Part shown: positions 34,842-44,231 of the stretch, piece after piece
Layout of the letters: each line of letters starts with the position of its first letter
Position numbering within the stretch: position 1 is the stretch's first letter
Origin: Nonlabens sp. Ci31
GTDB taxonomy: Bacteria; Bacteroidota; Bacteroidia; Flavobacteriales; Flavobacteriaceae
NCBI RefSeq assembly: GCF_012974865.1
Contig: NZ_CP043633.1
Span: 124,001 to 188,000, forward strand
DNA: 64,000 nucleotides
Reading direction: 5' to 3'
Notes under the pieces: model-generated
Databases searched by the model: none
What the model was told of the DNA's origin: nothing
What the model saw: the letters and a program-made list of their open reading frames with translations, nothing else
Translations under genes and position numbers: made by a program

Positions 34842-34912
34842 TTTTTTTGCTTCGCAAAAAAATAAAATTCCTCATGCCCCATTACTCATTACTCATGCCT
34901 CATGCCCAATAA
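34842..34912. repeat. Second, degenerate heptamer array
   Basis: After a small hairpin (TTTTTTTGC/GCAAAAAAA, 34842-34860), bases 34871-34912 again fall into 7-bp units: CTCATGC, CCCATTA, CTCATTA, CTCATGC, CTCATGC, CCAATAA. The last unit resembles the reverse complement of the main array unit. Confidence 0.6.
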
Positions 34913-35068
34913 ATAAGACCCTAAAAAAAACATTTTGTTACACATTAGGAAATCACTGTTTCAAAAGTCACCTTAATATATAACATCATATGCAACTTGA
35001 TGAACTGTTTGGGGATTATGACCCTATCTAAGAGCGAAGAAAAATTCGTTTCCCGTTTTAGACTTTAA

Positions 35069-35102
35069 TTTGGATATTGATTTTGATTTTATTCTACCTT
35101 TG
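35069..35102 (+). promoter_or_regulatory. lysS promoter
   Basis: TTTG at 35069-35072 and TACCTTTG at 35095-35102, separated by 22 bp, fit the Bacteroidota TTG/TAnnTTTG pattern. The ATG of lysS is 24 bp downstream of the -7 box. Confidence 0.6.
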
Positions 35103-35125
35103 CATGCTTAATTCAAAGAAACAAT

Positions 35126-36817
35126 ATGCAACTTTCTGAACAAGAAATCGTACGCCGTGAAAAACTCGGCAAGCTGCGTGAGATGGGAATAGACCCTTAT
35201 CCAGCAGCGCTTTATCCAGTAGATTTCACCTCTAAAAAGATAAAAGCCGATTTCCAAGAAGGTAAACAGGTGGTTATTGCTGGACGTTTAATGCGCAAGA
35301 AGATACAAGGAAAAGCTTCTTTCGGAGAGATTCAAGATGCTGATGGACGTATTCAGGTTTATTTTAACCGAGACGAAATTTGTCCAGGTGATGATAAATC
35401 CATGTATAATGATGTGTTTAAAAAGTTATTAGACCTCGGTGATTTTATAGGAATCAAAGGAGAACTTTTTAAGACGCAAGTAGGTGAAATAACCGTTAAC
35501 ATTAAGGAATATACCTTATTGAGTAAGGCCTTAAAACCATTACCACTTCCTAAAAAGAATGCGGAAGGAAAGACCTACGATGAATTTAACGATCCAGAAA
35601 CACGTTACAGACAGCGCTATGCAGATCTTGCAGTGAATCCGCATGTAAAGGAAGTATTTATTAAAAGAACCAAGCTTTTTAATGCCATGCGATCGTTTTT
35701 TAATGAACGTGAGTATTTTGAAGTAGAAACTCCTATTCTACAGCCTATTCCTGGTGGTGCCGCAGCGCGTCCTTTTAAAACGCATCACAACTCCCTAGAC
35801 ATGCCACTTTATATGCGTATTGCAAATGAGTTGTACTTAAAAAGATTGATCGTAGGTGGTTTTGACGGTGTGTATGAATTCAGTAAAAACTTCCGTAACG
35901 AAGGAATGGATCGCACGCACAATCCAGAATTTACAGCGATGGAAATATATGTAGCTTACAAAGACTACAACTGGATGATGGACTTCACAGAGGAGCTTCT
36001 TGAGAATTGCGCGGTAAGCGTGAATGGAGAAACAACCAGCCAGTTTGGAGAACACAAAATTGAATGGAAAGCACCTTACCCTAGAATAACCATGCGCCAG
36101 TCGATTATTGATTTCACAGGCTTTGATATTGATGGGAAAAATGAGGAAGAGTTGTTCGCTTTCGCGAAAGCGGAAGGAATAGAAGTCAACGCCACCATGG
36201 GGAAAGGAAAGTTAATCGACGAGATCTTCGGAGAGAAATGTGAAGGTCAGTATATCCAGCCTACGTTTATCACAGATTATCCTAAAGAAATGTCCCCCCT
36301 GTGCAAGCAACACCGAGATAATCCAGAATTAACCGAGCGTTTTGAATTAATGGTTTGTGGTAAAGAAATCGCAAATGCCTATTCAGAATTAAACGATCCT
36401 ATAGATCAAAGAGAGCGTTTTGAAGCACAACTTGCCCTTGCCGATCGTGGTGATGATGAGGCGATGTTTATTGATCAAGACTTCTTAAGAGCACTGGAAT
36501 ACGGTATGCCTCCTACTTCTGGATTAGGAATAGGAATGGATAGATTGATCATGTATTTAACCAATAATCCATCGATTCAGGAAGTGCTGTTCTTCCCACA
36601 AATGAAGCCAGAAAACACTGTTTCAGTGGAGCTTAATGAAGAGGAACAGTCGGTTTTTGATTTGCTTTCTAAGTCAGGAAAAATCGAATTGGACGCTTTA
36701 AAAGATCAAGCTGGATTAAGTAACAAGAAATGGGATAAAGCTATCAAAGGACTTACTGGTAAGAAAGTAGCTAAAGTTTCTAAAACCGATGAAGGGCTTT
36801 TTGTGGAAGTGGTTTAA
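35126..36817 (+). CDS. lysS: Lysyl-tRNA synthetase, class II
   Basis: 563 residues. The OB-fold anticodon-binding domain covers about 45-150; the class II core has motif 2 in KNFRNEGMDRTHNPEF and motif 3 in SGLGIGMDRLIMYL. About 60 extra C-terminal residues (from LFDLLSKSGKIELDALKDQ) form a winged-helix-like tail seen in other flavobacterial LysS proteins. The iterated palindrome (36158-36171) codes AFAKA within the catalytic domain insert (ELFAFAKAEGIEV). Monocistronic, with its own promoter and terminator. Confidence 0.97.
   Translation: MQLSEQEIVRREKLGKLREMGIDPYPAALYPVDFTSKKIKADFQEGKQVVIAGRLMRKKIQGKASFGEIQDADGRIQVYFNRDEICPGDDKSMYNDVFKKLLDLGDFIGIKGELFKTQVGEITVNIKEYTLLSKALKPLPLPKKNAEGKTYDEFNDPETRYRQRYADLAVNPHVKEVFIKRTKLFNAMRSFFNEREYFEVETPILQPIPGGAAARPFKTHHNSLDMPLYMRIANELYLKRLIVGGFDGVYEFSKNFRNEGMDRTHNPEFTAMEIYVAYKDYNWMMDFTEELLENCAVSVNGETTSQFGEHKIEWKAPYPRITMRQSIIDFTGFDIDGKNEEELFAFAKAEGIEVNATMGKGKLIDEIFGEKCEGQYIQPTFITDYPKEMSPLCKQHRDNPELTERFELMVCGKEIANAYSELNDPIDQRERFEAQLALADRGDDEAMFIDQDFLRALEYGMPPTSGLGIGMDRLIMYLTNNPSIQEVLFFPQMKPENTVSVELNEEEQSVFDLLSKSGKIELDALKDQAGLSNKKWDKAIKGLTGKKVAKVSKTDEGLFVEVV
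36158..36171. repeat. Iterated palindrome GCTTTCGCGAAAGC
   Basis: Perfect copy inside lysS, read AFAKA. Confidence 0.95.
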
Positions 36818-36835
36818 TCACAGCTACAATAGTTA

Positions 36836-36875
36836 AAAACCTGCTTATTATAACTGATAGGCAGGTTTTCTATTT
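36836..36875 (+). terminator. Terminator after lysS
   Basis: Stem AAAACCTGC / GCAGGTTTT with flanking pairing, followed by TTTTCTATTTT, about 20 bp past the stop codon. Confidence 0.75.
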
Positions 36876-36899
36876 TAAATAGTTGGAGGTTTCATTGAT

Positions 36900-38249
36900 T
36901 TATTCTAATAATAATTCTAACAATACTTTTGTTTTATCAAAAGAAGGGCTCGGAGCTTGCTCATCATAAACTTTTCCTTCTTGATCTATAATTATAAATC
37001 TAGGAATGGAACTAATGCCGTAAGCCTCCATAAATTTACTGTCAAAAGAATTATCTGCAAATAGTTGTACTCCTTCTAGGCTCTCGCTTTCTACCATATT
37101 TTTCCAGCTATTGTAAGCTTTCTCATCATCTACAGATATACTTATAAAAACAATATCCTCTTTACGGAAATACTCCTCTAGTTTTTTTAAATAAGGTATT
37201 TGCTTTTTACAAGGAGCACACCAAGTTGCCCAAACATCTATATAAATCAACTTACCTTTAAAATCTTCTAATGACACTTTGTTACCATCAATATCCTCGT
37301 AAGTAAATGAAGGTGATACATCTCCTTTATGTATTAGAAATAAAGAATCCAGCTTTTCTTTAGCTGCTGTAACAAATTCTTCACTTGTGGAGTATTTTTT
37401 AATAAGGTTATAATAATCCTCTGCTGTATCTTTATTTCGAGTAATTTTAGAATAGAATCCAATAAAAATACTATTCAACACCTCGTTATTACTGATTTCA
37501 CGAAATTTATTATCCATATTTTCAAATCCATCCTCTGCTTCAATACGTTTTGACCAGATAGAGTTTACTAAGTAATAATAGTAAGGTTGAGTTTTATAAT
37601 CTGACATGTTCTCCAAATCAATTCCTTTCAACTCTTCATAAAATGCATTTGACGGATTAATTTCTTTACCTAAATTATATTTATAAATGTTTTGGAAGTT
37701 TTGTATGCTAAATAAATAATTGAATTGAAGAGATTTCTCTTCTTGCTTGATAAAAGACTGCTTGACGTTGTACTCAGAAAGTTCCTTTTGAAGTCTTGTT
37801 TTTAAATTACTAATATTTTCAAGAAATTTATTTTCATCAACATCATAGAACACCTCTACTTCTTTGGTAATTTCTTTGGTGAGTCGTGCTTTTTTTGAAA
37901 GATATTTATTTTTTTGAGCACCAACACCTTTGAATTGCAAGGTCCCTTCTAAATCACTAGCATCAAAGTAAATTTCCAATCTGTCTTTAGCATCTAAATG
38001 TACATAAATCGACTCCCGCCCATATTCAAGTAAGTAAAAGCTTGTGTCCAAGGGTGCTTTTAAATTAAAATCCCCATTTGAATCAACTGTCGCAGTATGG
38101 ATTGGGCGATCATTTATTGTTTTAATAGTAACCTTATCAAAACTTGAATTCTCTACCGAGCCTTTAATTTGAGTTTGATAAACAATTGTACGGGCAAAGC
38201 CTGCAGTTCCTATAAACAGGCTCATTAATATAAATAGATTTTTAATCAT
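36900..38249 (-). CDS. TlpA-like thioredoxin-fold protein with DUF4369-like N-terminus
   Basis: 449 residues with a signal peptide (ending GFARTI). The N-terminal beta domain (about 25-115, QIKGSVENSSFDKVTI) is of the DUF4369 type; a helical middle follows, and the C-terminal thioredoxin domain (about 310-449) has the WATWCAPCKKQIP active site and a cis-Pro loop in ISSIPRFIIID. Such proteins act as periplasmic disulfide reductases, commonly for cytochrome c maturation or envelope thiols. Monocistronic; partner not evident. Confidence 0.88.
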   Translation of the reverse strand: MIKNLFILMSLFIGTAGFARTIVYQTQIKGSVENSSFDKVTIKTINDRPIHTATVDSNGDFNLKAPLDTSFYLLEYGRESIYVHLDAKDRLEIYFDASDLEGTLQFKGVGAQKNKYLSKKARLTKEITKEVEVFYDVDENKFLENISNLKTRLQKELSEYNVKQSFIKQEEKSLQFNYLFSIQNFQNIYKYNLGKEINPSNAFYEELKGIDLENMSDYKTQPYYYYLVNSIWSKRIEAEDGFENMDNKFREISNNEVLNSIFIGFYSKITRNKDTAEDYYNLIKKYSTSEEFVTAAKEKLDSLFLIHKGDVSPSFTYEDIDGNKVSLEDFKGKLIYIDVWATWCAPCKKQIPYLKKLEEYFRKEDIVFISISVDDEKAYNSWKNMVESESLEGVQLFADNSFDSKFMEAYGISSIPRFIIIDQEGKVYDEQAPSPSFDKTKVLLELLLE

Positions 38250-38409
38250 TATAGCAAAGGTGTTGGAGTTCAGAGTTAAATAGGAGAAAAGTTAAGATCC
38301 ACCTGATCCAAAGGTAAAAAAGTATTGCAAATCAAAAGTTTTTCTAGGCTCAAATTAAACCTTATTAAAAAAACTACGTCATATAATTATAACATTAAAA
38401 GGAATAAGA

Positions 38410-38820
38410 ATGAAAAAGTTAATGATTTTAGTAGCAATACTAGCAGTAGGTTTTGCAAATGCTCAACCTGGAGAAAGGAATTTAACTCCAGAACAATTAG
38501 CATCGATTCAATCTAAAAAAATGACTCTTGTTTTAGATCTTGGTAACAAACAACAAGCGCAAGTAGAAAAATTATTATTGGTAAACGCTAAAGAACGCCA
38601 AGCTCATAAAATGAGTAGAGAAGATAGAGCCCAACTTACTGATGTACAAAAAGCGGCAAAAATGGAGACCATGCTGGATAAGAAAATCACGATAAAACGT
38701 AAAATGAAGAATATTTTAAATGCAGATCAATACAGCAAATGGGAAGAAATGAAGGCTAAAAGAGCAGAAAGAAAAAGGGGAAAAAACAAAAGAGGTGAAA
38801 GAAGAGATCGCAACAATTAA
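38410..38820 (+). CDS. Small secreted helical protein (Spy/CpxP-like)
   Basis: 136 residues with a signal peptide (MKKLMILVAILAVGFANAQ). The mature part is all-helical and charged, with NLTPEQLASIQSKKMTLVLDL and ILNADQYSKWEEM, the LTPEQ and QY/F-x-x-W pattern of small Bacteroidota Spy/CpxP-like periplasmic proteins. The C-terminus is strongly basic (RAERKRGKNKRGER). A chaperone-like or metal-binding role would be inference. A second gene of the same kind follows 240 bp downstream. Confidence 0.75.
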   Translation: MKKLMILVAILAVGFANAQPGERNLTPEQLASIQSKKMTLVLDLGNKQQAQVEKLLLVNAKERQAHKMSREDRAQLTDVQKAAKMETMLDKKITIKRKMKNILNADQYSKWEEMKAKRAERKRGKNKRGERRDRNN

Positions 38821-39060
38821 TGGTTGAAATGGACTGCTTTTAGTAATTAACTTTCCCGTTATCAGAGCTGGTTTCATAATTGAAGTCAGCATTTTACTTA
38901 GAATCCCTTTTGACCTTTTAAGGGAAACCTATAATTGTAGCTTTTATGCAAAATGAAAATTTAGTGTATCCTGCATGATTTACAGTGAAAAGAAAAGTCC
39001 AAATGAGCACTACATATCCAATTAAATCGTTACTTTTAAAAATTAAGAACAAATATACTC

Positions 39061-39432
39061 ATGAAGAAATTACTTTTTATAGTTGCGATCTTTGCAGGAT
39101 CTTTATCTTTTGCTCAACAGGAAATAAGCAATTCACAACAAGAATTGAGTAAAAACACTAGTGCGAGAGTTCAAGCATTTAATGAAAAAATAGAAACGAA
39201 GGTAACTGCGATTGTTGAGATCACAAAACTGGAGAAAAAGAAACACTCCGAGCTTAAAGAAATAGTTGCTACTAAAGAAATGCTATTGATACGTCTCGAT
39301 CGTGAAGGAAAAGAAGCCCAAGATTATCAAGGACGACGCAACGATATCATGAACAACTACCAAGATCTCCTGAGAAAATTATTAGGAGAATCAAAATTCA
39401 ACTTACTTCAAAGCAAAGTTAGCCCTAAGTAA
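39061..39432 (+). CDS. Small secreted helical protein
   Basis: 123 residues with a signal peptide (MKKLLFIVAIFAGSLSFAQ). The mature chain is predicted helical and highly charged (VQAFNEKIETKVTAIVEITK, then YQDLLRKLLGESKFNLLQ). It resembles the preceding Spy/CpxP-like protein in design, not clearly in sequence. Ends at a strong terminator. Function unknown. Confidence 0.7.
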   Translation: MKKLLFIVAIFAGSLSFAQQEISNSQQELSKNTSARVQAFNEKIETKVTAIVEITKLEKKKHSELKEIVATKEMLLIRLDREGKEAQDYQGRRNDIMNNYQDLLRKLLGESKFNLLQSKVSPK

Positions 39433-39448
39433 AAAAGTTATTCTTAAA

Positions 39449-39484
39449 TAAAAAAACCGTTCTTTTATCAAGAACGGTTTTTTT
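39449..39484 (+). terminator. Terminator after the small helical protein gene
   Basis: Stem AAAAAACCGTTCTT / AAGAACGGTTTTTT with a short loop and trailing T-run, about 20 bp past the stop. Confidence 0.9.
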
Positions 39485-39578
39485 ATGTTTCACTTTCAAC
39501 GGTCTTAAAGTGAGCAAATCCCCAGTTAGCTAGCTATGGTATTTTTACAGTGCTTATAAAGCATAGCACGAAGTAGTA

Positions 39579-40871
39579 CTACCACTTTGCCACCACTTCT
39601 CTACTTGCCTCTATAGTTTTATCAAGGTCTGCATAACTCAATGCATCGTTTAAGAAATAGGATTCAAAAGCACTAGGTGGTAAATAAATACCTCGCTCTA
39701 GCAAGCCGTGGAAAAACTTCTTGAACCAGTCATTATTTCCTGTAGCTGCACTAGCAAAATCAACTACTTCTTGGTCTGTAAAATGTACCGACATCATCGA
39801 TCCATAACGATTGATCTGGAAATCAATTCCTTTTTCAGAAAGTACGCTGTCTATTCCTTTGTGCAGGTATTCTGTTTTAGCAGCTAAGCTATCAAAAACT
39901 TCAGGATGATTTTTCAAATGAGACAACATCGCTAGACCAGCACTCATCGCCAGCGGATTCCCACTTAATGTTCCTGCTTGATACACGGGTCCTAAGGGAG
40001 CTAGGTGGTTCATTATTTCTTGACGAGCAGCAAACGCACCTACCGGCAGTCCTCCTCCGATCACCTTACCGTAGGTGACTATATCTGCTCTCACTCCAGT
40101 AGTTTCTTGTGCACCCCCTTGAGCCAGTCTAAAGCCAGTCATCACTTCATCAAAAACAAATAAAGCGCCGTTGTCATCACACAGTGATCTGATGCCTTCT
40201 AAGAAACCTTCTTTGGGCACTATGCAGCCCATGTTTCCTGCAATAGGTTCTATAATTACACAGGCAATCTCGCCTTTATTTTTCTTAAATATATCAGCTA
40301 CCTGATCTAGGTTATTATACGGTGCAAGTAAGGTATCTTTTGCAGTACCTTGAGTCACACCAGGACTATTAGGACTACCGAAAGTCACTGCACCACTACC
40401 CGCTTGAATCAAGAAGGAATCACTATGACCATGATAACATCCAGCAAATTTTATGATCTTATCACGTCCAGTATAACCTCTAGCAAGTCTTACGGCACTC
40501 ATACAAGCCTCCGTACCAGAATTCACCATTCTAATTTGATCCACATTAGGAGCCATAGAAATAGCGAGTTTTGCAATTTCTGTTTCAATGGCAGTAGGCA
40601 TTCCGTAAGAGGTGCCTTTTTTCGTTGCATTGATTACGGCCTCTACGACAGGCTCAAAAGCATGACCTAAAATCATCGGGCCCCATGAGGCGATATAATC
40701 TATAATTTGATGACCATCTTCTGTTTGTAAATACGCACCTTTTGCACGTTCTACAAAAACAGGATCACCCCCTACAGCATTAAAGGCCCTTACTGGAGAG
40801 TTCACTCCGCCGGGGATATATTTTTTTGCTTCTTGAAAAAGCGCACTACTTCTTTGGTAAATAAATGACAT
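39579..40871 (-). CDS. hemL: Glutamate-1-semialdehyde 2,1-aminomutase
   Basis: PLP enzyme making 5-aminolevulinate for haem synthesis by the C5 pathway. 430 residues. The N-terminus has [18 protein letters not shown] (18-35), [20 protein letters not shown] lies at 115-134, and the PLP lysine is Lys269 in [17 protein letters not shown]. Full length. Upstream on the same strand, 12 bp away, is the glucosaminidase gene; the grouping looks positional rather than functional. Confidence 0.96.
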   Translation of the reverse strand: MSFIYQRSSALFQEAKKYIPGGVNSPVRAFNAVGGDPVFVERAKGAYLQTEDGHQIIDYIASWGPMILGHAFEPVVEAVINATKKGTSYGMPTAIETEIAKLAISMAPNVDQIRMVNSGTEACMSAVRLARGYTGRDKIIKFAGCYHGHSDSFLIQAGSGAVTFGSPNSPGVTQGTAKDTLLAPYNNLDQVADIFKKNKGEIACVIIEPIAGNMGCIVPKEGFLEGIRSLCDDNGALFVFDEVMTGFRLAQGGAQETTGVRADIVTYGKVIGGGLPVGAFAARQEIMNHLAPLGPVYQAGTLSGNPLAMSAGLAMLSHLKNHPEVFDSLAAKTEYLHKGIDSVLSEKGIDFQINRYGSMMSVHFTDQEVVDFASAATGNNDWFKKFFHGLLERGIYLPPSAFESYFLNDALSYADLDKTIEASREVVAKW

Positions 40872-40883
40872 AAAATGGATTTA

Positions 40884-41720
40884 TTATTTAACGATAAGCA
40901 CTTGGCCTATGTTTAACTCGTCTGATTTTAATCTATTGAGTTTTTTAAGTTGATCAATAGTGATGGCGTATTTTTTTGAAATCCTGTATAAGGTATCGCC
41001 TTTTACGACAACGTATTCCTTAGTAAAACTAGTCGTGTTATTTTCTTTTACTTCCTCTACGACTCTAGGTTTCTCATCAATAGACTTACCCAAAGCCATA
41101 TTATCATAACGATACAACTCGTAACGTTCAATAAGACTGATCAATTTTTGCGGGTACTTCCTATCGGTTGCATAACCAGCTTCTCTCAAGCCATTTGCCC
41201 AACCTTTATAATCGTCTTGATCCAATTCAAAAAGTCCCGCATACCGCCTTCGGTCTTTTAAAAATAAGGAGTGATCTCTATAAGAATAACTCGCATCATT
41301 ATACGTACGGAAGCATTCTTGATCTTCATCATCATCATGATAGATACGTCCACCGGTCCATCCTGTATGACATTTGATTCCAAAATGATTATTTGCTTCT
41401 AACGCCAGTCTTCCATTACCCGAACCGCTTTCTAGAATTCCTTGTGCAAGGGTTATACTTGCCGGAATTTTATAAAGTTTCATTTCTTGAATAGCAACAT
41501 CCTTAAAATCTTCCACATAGTTGGCAATTTTATCCGTACTGCGGGTGGTTGTTGTAGTCGTAACCTTATCGTTTTCCTGAATAACTACGGGTGCATTAGG
41601 AGTCGTTGTGGTTCTTTTTGATTTTTGTTTGGTAGTTCTAACGTGTTTCTTAGAGCCGCAAGAAACTAAGAACATTCCAGCTAATAATAAGGAGCAAAGG
41701 AGTCTAAAATTGATTTTCAT
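40884..41720 (-). CDS. Glucosaminidase lipoprotein with LysM domain
   Basis: 278 residues. Lipoprotein signal with Cys21 (MFLVSC), a Thr/Lys-rich linker, a glucosaminidase (FlgJ/Auto-like) domain at about 70-205 with the catalytic Glu in LAQGILESGSGNGRLA and HFGIKCHTGWTG, and a C-terminal LysM peptidoglycan-binding motif (VKGDTLYRISKKYAIT). It should cleave beta-1,4 bonds of peptidoglycan glycan strands from the envelope side. It overlaps by 17 bp the 3' end of the upstream ACC-deaminase-like gene, so the two are translationally linked. Confidence 0.93.
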   Translation of the reverse strand: MKINFRLLCSLLLAGMFLVSCGSKKHVRTTKQKSKRTTTTPNAPVVIQENDKVTTTTTTRSTDKIANYVEDFKDVAIQEMKLYKIPASITLAQGILESGSGNGRLALEANNHFGIKCHTGWTGGRIYHDDDEDQECFRTYNDASYSYRDHSLFLKDRRRYAGLFELDQDDYKGWANGLREAGYATDRKYPQKLISLIERYELYRYDNMALGKSIDEKPRVVEEVKENNTTSFTKEYVVVKGDTLYRISKKYAITIDQLKKLNRLKSDELNIGQVLIVK

Positions 41721-42678
41721 AACTAAGCTTAAGGCGTCGTTTTTTTTCTAACATTTTATTATATCCAGCAATTGATTGCAAACCGCCAGTATGGACAGCT
41801 AAAATACGGGTTTTACCTTTGATAACGCCACTTTCAACCATTTGTTCTATACCGTACATCATTTTTGCTGTATAAATGGGTTCTAATGGGATTCCATAAG
41901 GGTTTTCTATAGTTAGGCTTTCGCGAAAGCGAGTATTCATATAATCAATTAATCGATCATCAGACTTTGCATAACCGCCAAAAGTCATTTCATTCACCAC
42001 CTCAAAATCCCTTCTAAGGGTGTATTGTTCAATCTCTTCTTTCATAAAGCCTCCTTTTAAAGCAGAGAAAACAATAACTTTTTGATGTGGTGAAGCAGTG
42101 TTAATAATTCCCGCAGCTGTACCACCAGTACCAGCAGCTACGCAAATAATATGGTAATAGGTGGTATCGTATTCTGTGAGAATTTCCTCCGTTCCTTTTA
42201 CAGCAAGACTGTTCGTTCCACCTTCTGGAATATTGTAGTAAGAGCCAAAAATAGCCTCCATCTGTGTCTGAAATGCTTTCGTGTCTTTCTCTCGATATGC
42301 CTGCCTAGAAACAAAATGAAACTGCATGCCATTTTGATGGGCTTTTTTTAAAGTGCTGTTGTGAGCAAATGTCTTTTCCAGATCCTCAGCTAACTCTTCT
42401 CCCCGTATAACCCCTATAGTACGTAAATTAAGAAGTTGTCCTGCTGCCGCAGTTGCTGCAATATGGTTAGAAAAAGCACCGCCGAAGGTCAGAATAGTGC
42501 GCGCACCTTGCTTTTGAGCCTCAAGAAGATTGTATTTGAGTTTACGCAACTTATTCCCTGAAACCTCTTTGTGGAGTAAGTCTTCTCTCTTCATGTCCAC
42601 CTCAATTTCTAAATCTGGAAAAGATTTGAACTTTTGATTCACAGAATCATTTGGTGTAAAAAGCCTATTCATACGCAT
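41704..42678 (-). CDS. ACC deaminase / D-cysteine desulfhydrase family protein
   Basis: 324 residues (start may be Met3). Fold-type II PLP enzyme: the PLP lysine is in EVSGNKLRKLKYNL, followed by LTFGGAFSNHIAATAAAG and the phosphate loop VAAGTGGTAAG. Distinguishing ACC deaminase from D-cysteine desulfhydrase by sequence alone is unreliable, and flavobacterial members are commonly left unassigned. The palindrome at 41917-41930 is read FRES. It overlaps the HExxH gene upstream by 14 bp and the glucosaminidase gene downstream. Confidence 0.88.
   Translation of the reverse strand: MRMNRLFTPNDSVNQKFKSFPDLEIEVDMKREDLLHKEVSGNKLRKLKYNLLEAQKQGARTILTFGGAFSNHIAATAAAGQLLNLRTIGVIRGEELAEDLEKTFAHNSTLKKAHQNGMQFHFVSRQAYREKDTKAFQTQMEAIFGSYYNIPEGGTNSLAVKGTEEILTEYDTTYYHIICVAAGTGGTAAGIINTASPHQKVIVFSALKGGFMKEEIEQYTLRRDFEVVNEMTFGGYAKSDDRLIDYMNTRFRESLTIENPYGIPLEPIYTAKMMYGIEQMVESGVIKGKTRILAVHTGGLQSIAGYNKMLEKKRRLKLSYENQF
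41917..41930. repeat. Iterated palindrome GCTTTCGCGAAAGC
   Basis: Perfect copy inside the ACC-deaminase-like gene, read FRES. Confidence 0.95.
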
Positions 42679-43024
42679 ACTTTTTACTGTAAAATTTCAA
42701 AAACGAAAATAACTTTCGGCTTTTTAAATAGTGGAGACTTGCCTCATTGGAATAAGCTTCTCTTTCAAAGACGATATTCCTGTATGCGAGAAAATGATTT
42801 TTAAACCTCAACAGCCGAATCAAATAATCGGTTCCATACCACGTATAGAAGAAAATGATGACTAATTCCTTTTGCTGTGCGGCATGAATATGTTCATGAT
42901 TTATACAAACAAGGTCCTTGACATATTCTTTATCCTTTACCAACAAAAATGGCCATAGCCTTATGCCGTTGTATGTTTTAAGCTGTTTTGAGGGTATAGG
43001 AATCATAAGTGCAAAGTTATTCAT
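42665..43024 (-). CDS. Small protein with HExxH motif
   Basis: 119 residues. HEHIHAAQQKEL (43-54) contains a gluzincin-type HExxH, and FEREAYSNE (86-94) offers Glu residues as a possible third zinc ligand. A hydrophobic aromatic stretch between them (VIIFFYTWYGTDYLI) may sit in or on the membrane. There is no room for a normal protease domain, so it resembles minimal metallopeptidase-like proteins; catalysis is unproven. First gene of an overlapping three-gene unit with the ACC-deaminase-like and glucosaminidase genes. Confidence 0.65.
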   Translation of the reverse strand: MNNFALMIPIPSKQLKTYNGIRLWPFLLVKDKEYVKDLVCINHEHIHAAQQKELVIIFFYTWYGTDYLIRLLRFKNHFLAYRNIVFEREAYSNEASLHYLKSRKLFSFLKFYSKKYAYE

Positions 43025-43420
43025 TTACTGCTTGATTTTGGGTCGTGTGCATATCAGATGCGTGCGATTTTATCTGGCTTTTGTAATGCCAGCCTAACAA
43101 CCTTCCATAACGCGCATTACAAATGCGCCATTAGCATACACGCATCAAAAGATAGGCGCGACCTGGTGTATACAGATGATTGTAGTTGTGACGTAAAAAT
43201 TATTATTATTTGGTAGAACTCATAAGGCGCATTGCAAATGCGCTCTTATTACACACTATCAAATATATGTGCGAGATGCAGTAGGAATAGCAGCACCTGT
43301 AAAAAACTGTTTTAAAATAATATCTACGTCAAAAAAAATAGTGATCGAAGCTAAAACTCCAATCACTATGATGTATGCATAATGCTATAAAGGCATTACC
43401 AATTATAAAAATGGAATGGC
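43025..43420. repeat. Spacer with two GCGC-type inverted repeats
   Basis: GCGCATTACAAATGCGC (43112-43128) and GCGCATTGCAAATGCGC (43227-43243) are two copies of one near-perfect dyad 115 bp apart. No gene was recognised. Confidence 0.6.
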
Positions 43421-43840
43421 CTAATTACCCTCACTTAACGTAAAGCTTCCATCCCCATTAAAATTTGAAAGGTTAATGGTCACGGTCCATGTTCCTGGGG
43501 TACCGGCAGATGTTACACCAGAAAAGGAATCTGGCTCGACAGCACCATTCAAAGACCTGTCTAAAACTGTTGTACCATCTGCATCTTTGACAATCATTTG
43601 AAATACACCAGTAGCAGAAGATGTAATATCTGCATTATAGTCTGCAGTAGAAAGGTCGTTTTGCCAGTTAAAAGTTTCAGAGGCAGCACCACCATTACCT
43701 GAAAAGTCACCGCCTATATCACCAGTAATACCTTCCGTTAACCTCACATTTGCGATTAAGTCATCATCATCAGAGCAGCTGTGTAAGAAGAATGCCGTGG
43801 AGATAAGTGTTAGAATAATAATAGGTTTTAAAAATTTCAT
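43421..43840 (-). CDS. Small lipoprotein, unknown
   Basis: 139 residues from MKFLKPIIILTLISTAFFLH (43840), with a lipobox FFLHSC followed by an acidic DDDD stretch, the usual flavobacterial surface-export signature. The mature part is glycine- and serine-rich and beta in character (TWTVTINLSNFNGDGSFTLS), like an Ig-like or jelly-roll domain. Family not recognised. The open frame continues to 43879 but the extra codons precede the signal peptide. Confidence 0.7.
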   Translation of the reverse strand: MKFLKPIIILTLISTAFFLHSCSDDDDLIANVRLTEGITGDIGGDFSGNGGAASETFNWQNDLSTADYNADITSSATGVFQMIVKDADGTTVLDRSLNGAVEPDSFSGVTSAGTPGTWTVTINLSNFNGDGSFTLSEGN

Positions 43841-44063
43841 AATATATATTTTCCACGTAAAATAGATCTTTTTATGCATTACTAAATATTTATATTTTTA
43901 ATATAATGCATAAGTGTTATTTATGTGTAGCGAGCATATATTCTGGTTGCGTAACGACCATAGGGGCTATTGCCACCTGCAGGTGGAACACCATCATTTA
44001 AATACCGATAAAACAACTCTTTATCTGTTCTATTTTCTGTGGATACTATCGTATTTTTAAAAC

Positions 44064-44225
44064 ATGAAAAAGATTATTCCTGTAGAAGAAGGCGATTATT
44101 ATATAACACCTCAAGGATACCGCTGCTTTACAGAGCAATACCACCTTAAAAGAGGTTATTGTTGTGAAAGCGGTTGCCGCCATTGCCCGTATGGTTATGA
44201 TAAGAAAACAAACAGCCAAAATTAA
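44064..44225 (+). CDS. DUF5522 small cysteine-rich protein
   Basis: 53 residues. Conserved marks are YYITPQGYRCFTEQYHLKRG followed by CCESGCRHCPYGY, with five Cys likely to bind a metal. The family occurs widely in Bacteroidota with no assigned role. Its stop is 6 bp before hutU, so the two share a transcript. Confidence 0.88.
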   Translation: MKKIIPVEEGDYYITPQGYRCFTEQYHLKRGYCCESGCRHCPYGYDKKTNSQN

Positions 44226-44231
44226 AATTTC

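Noticed and set aside
34611..34983. Three overlapping plus-strand open frames encoding GYWLLVI repeats
   Set aside because: A 7-bp unit without stops keeps all three frames open; there is no ribosome-binding site or promoter context, and the array is explained as a nucleotide repeat.
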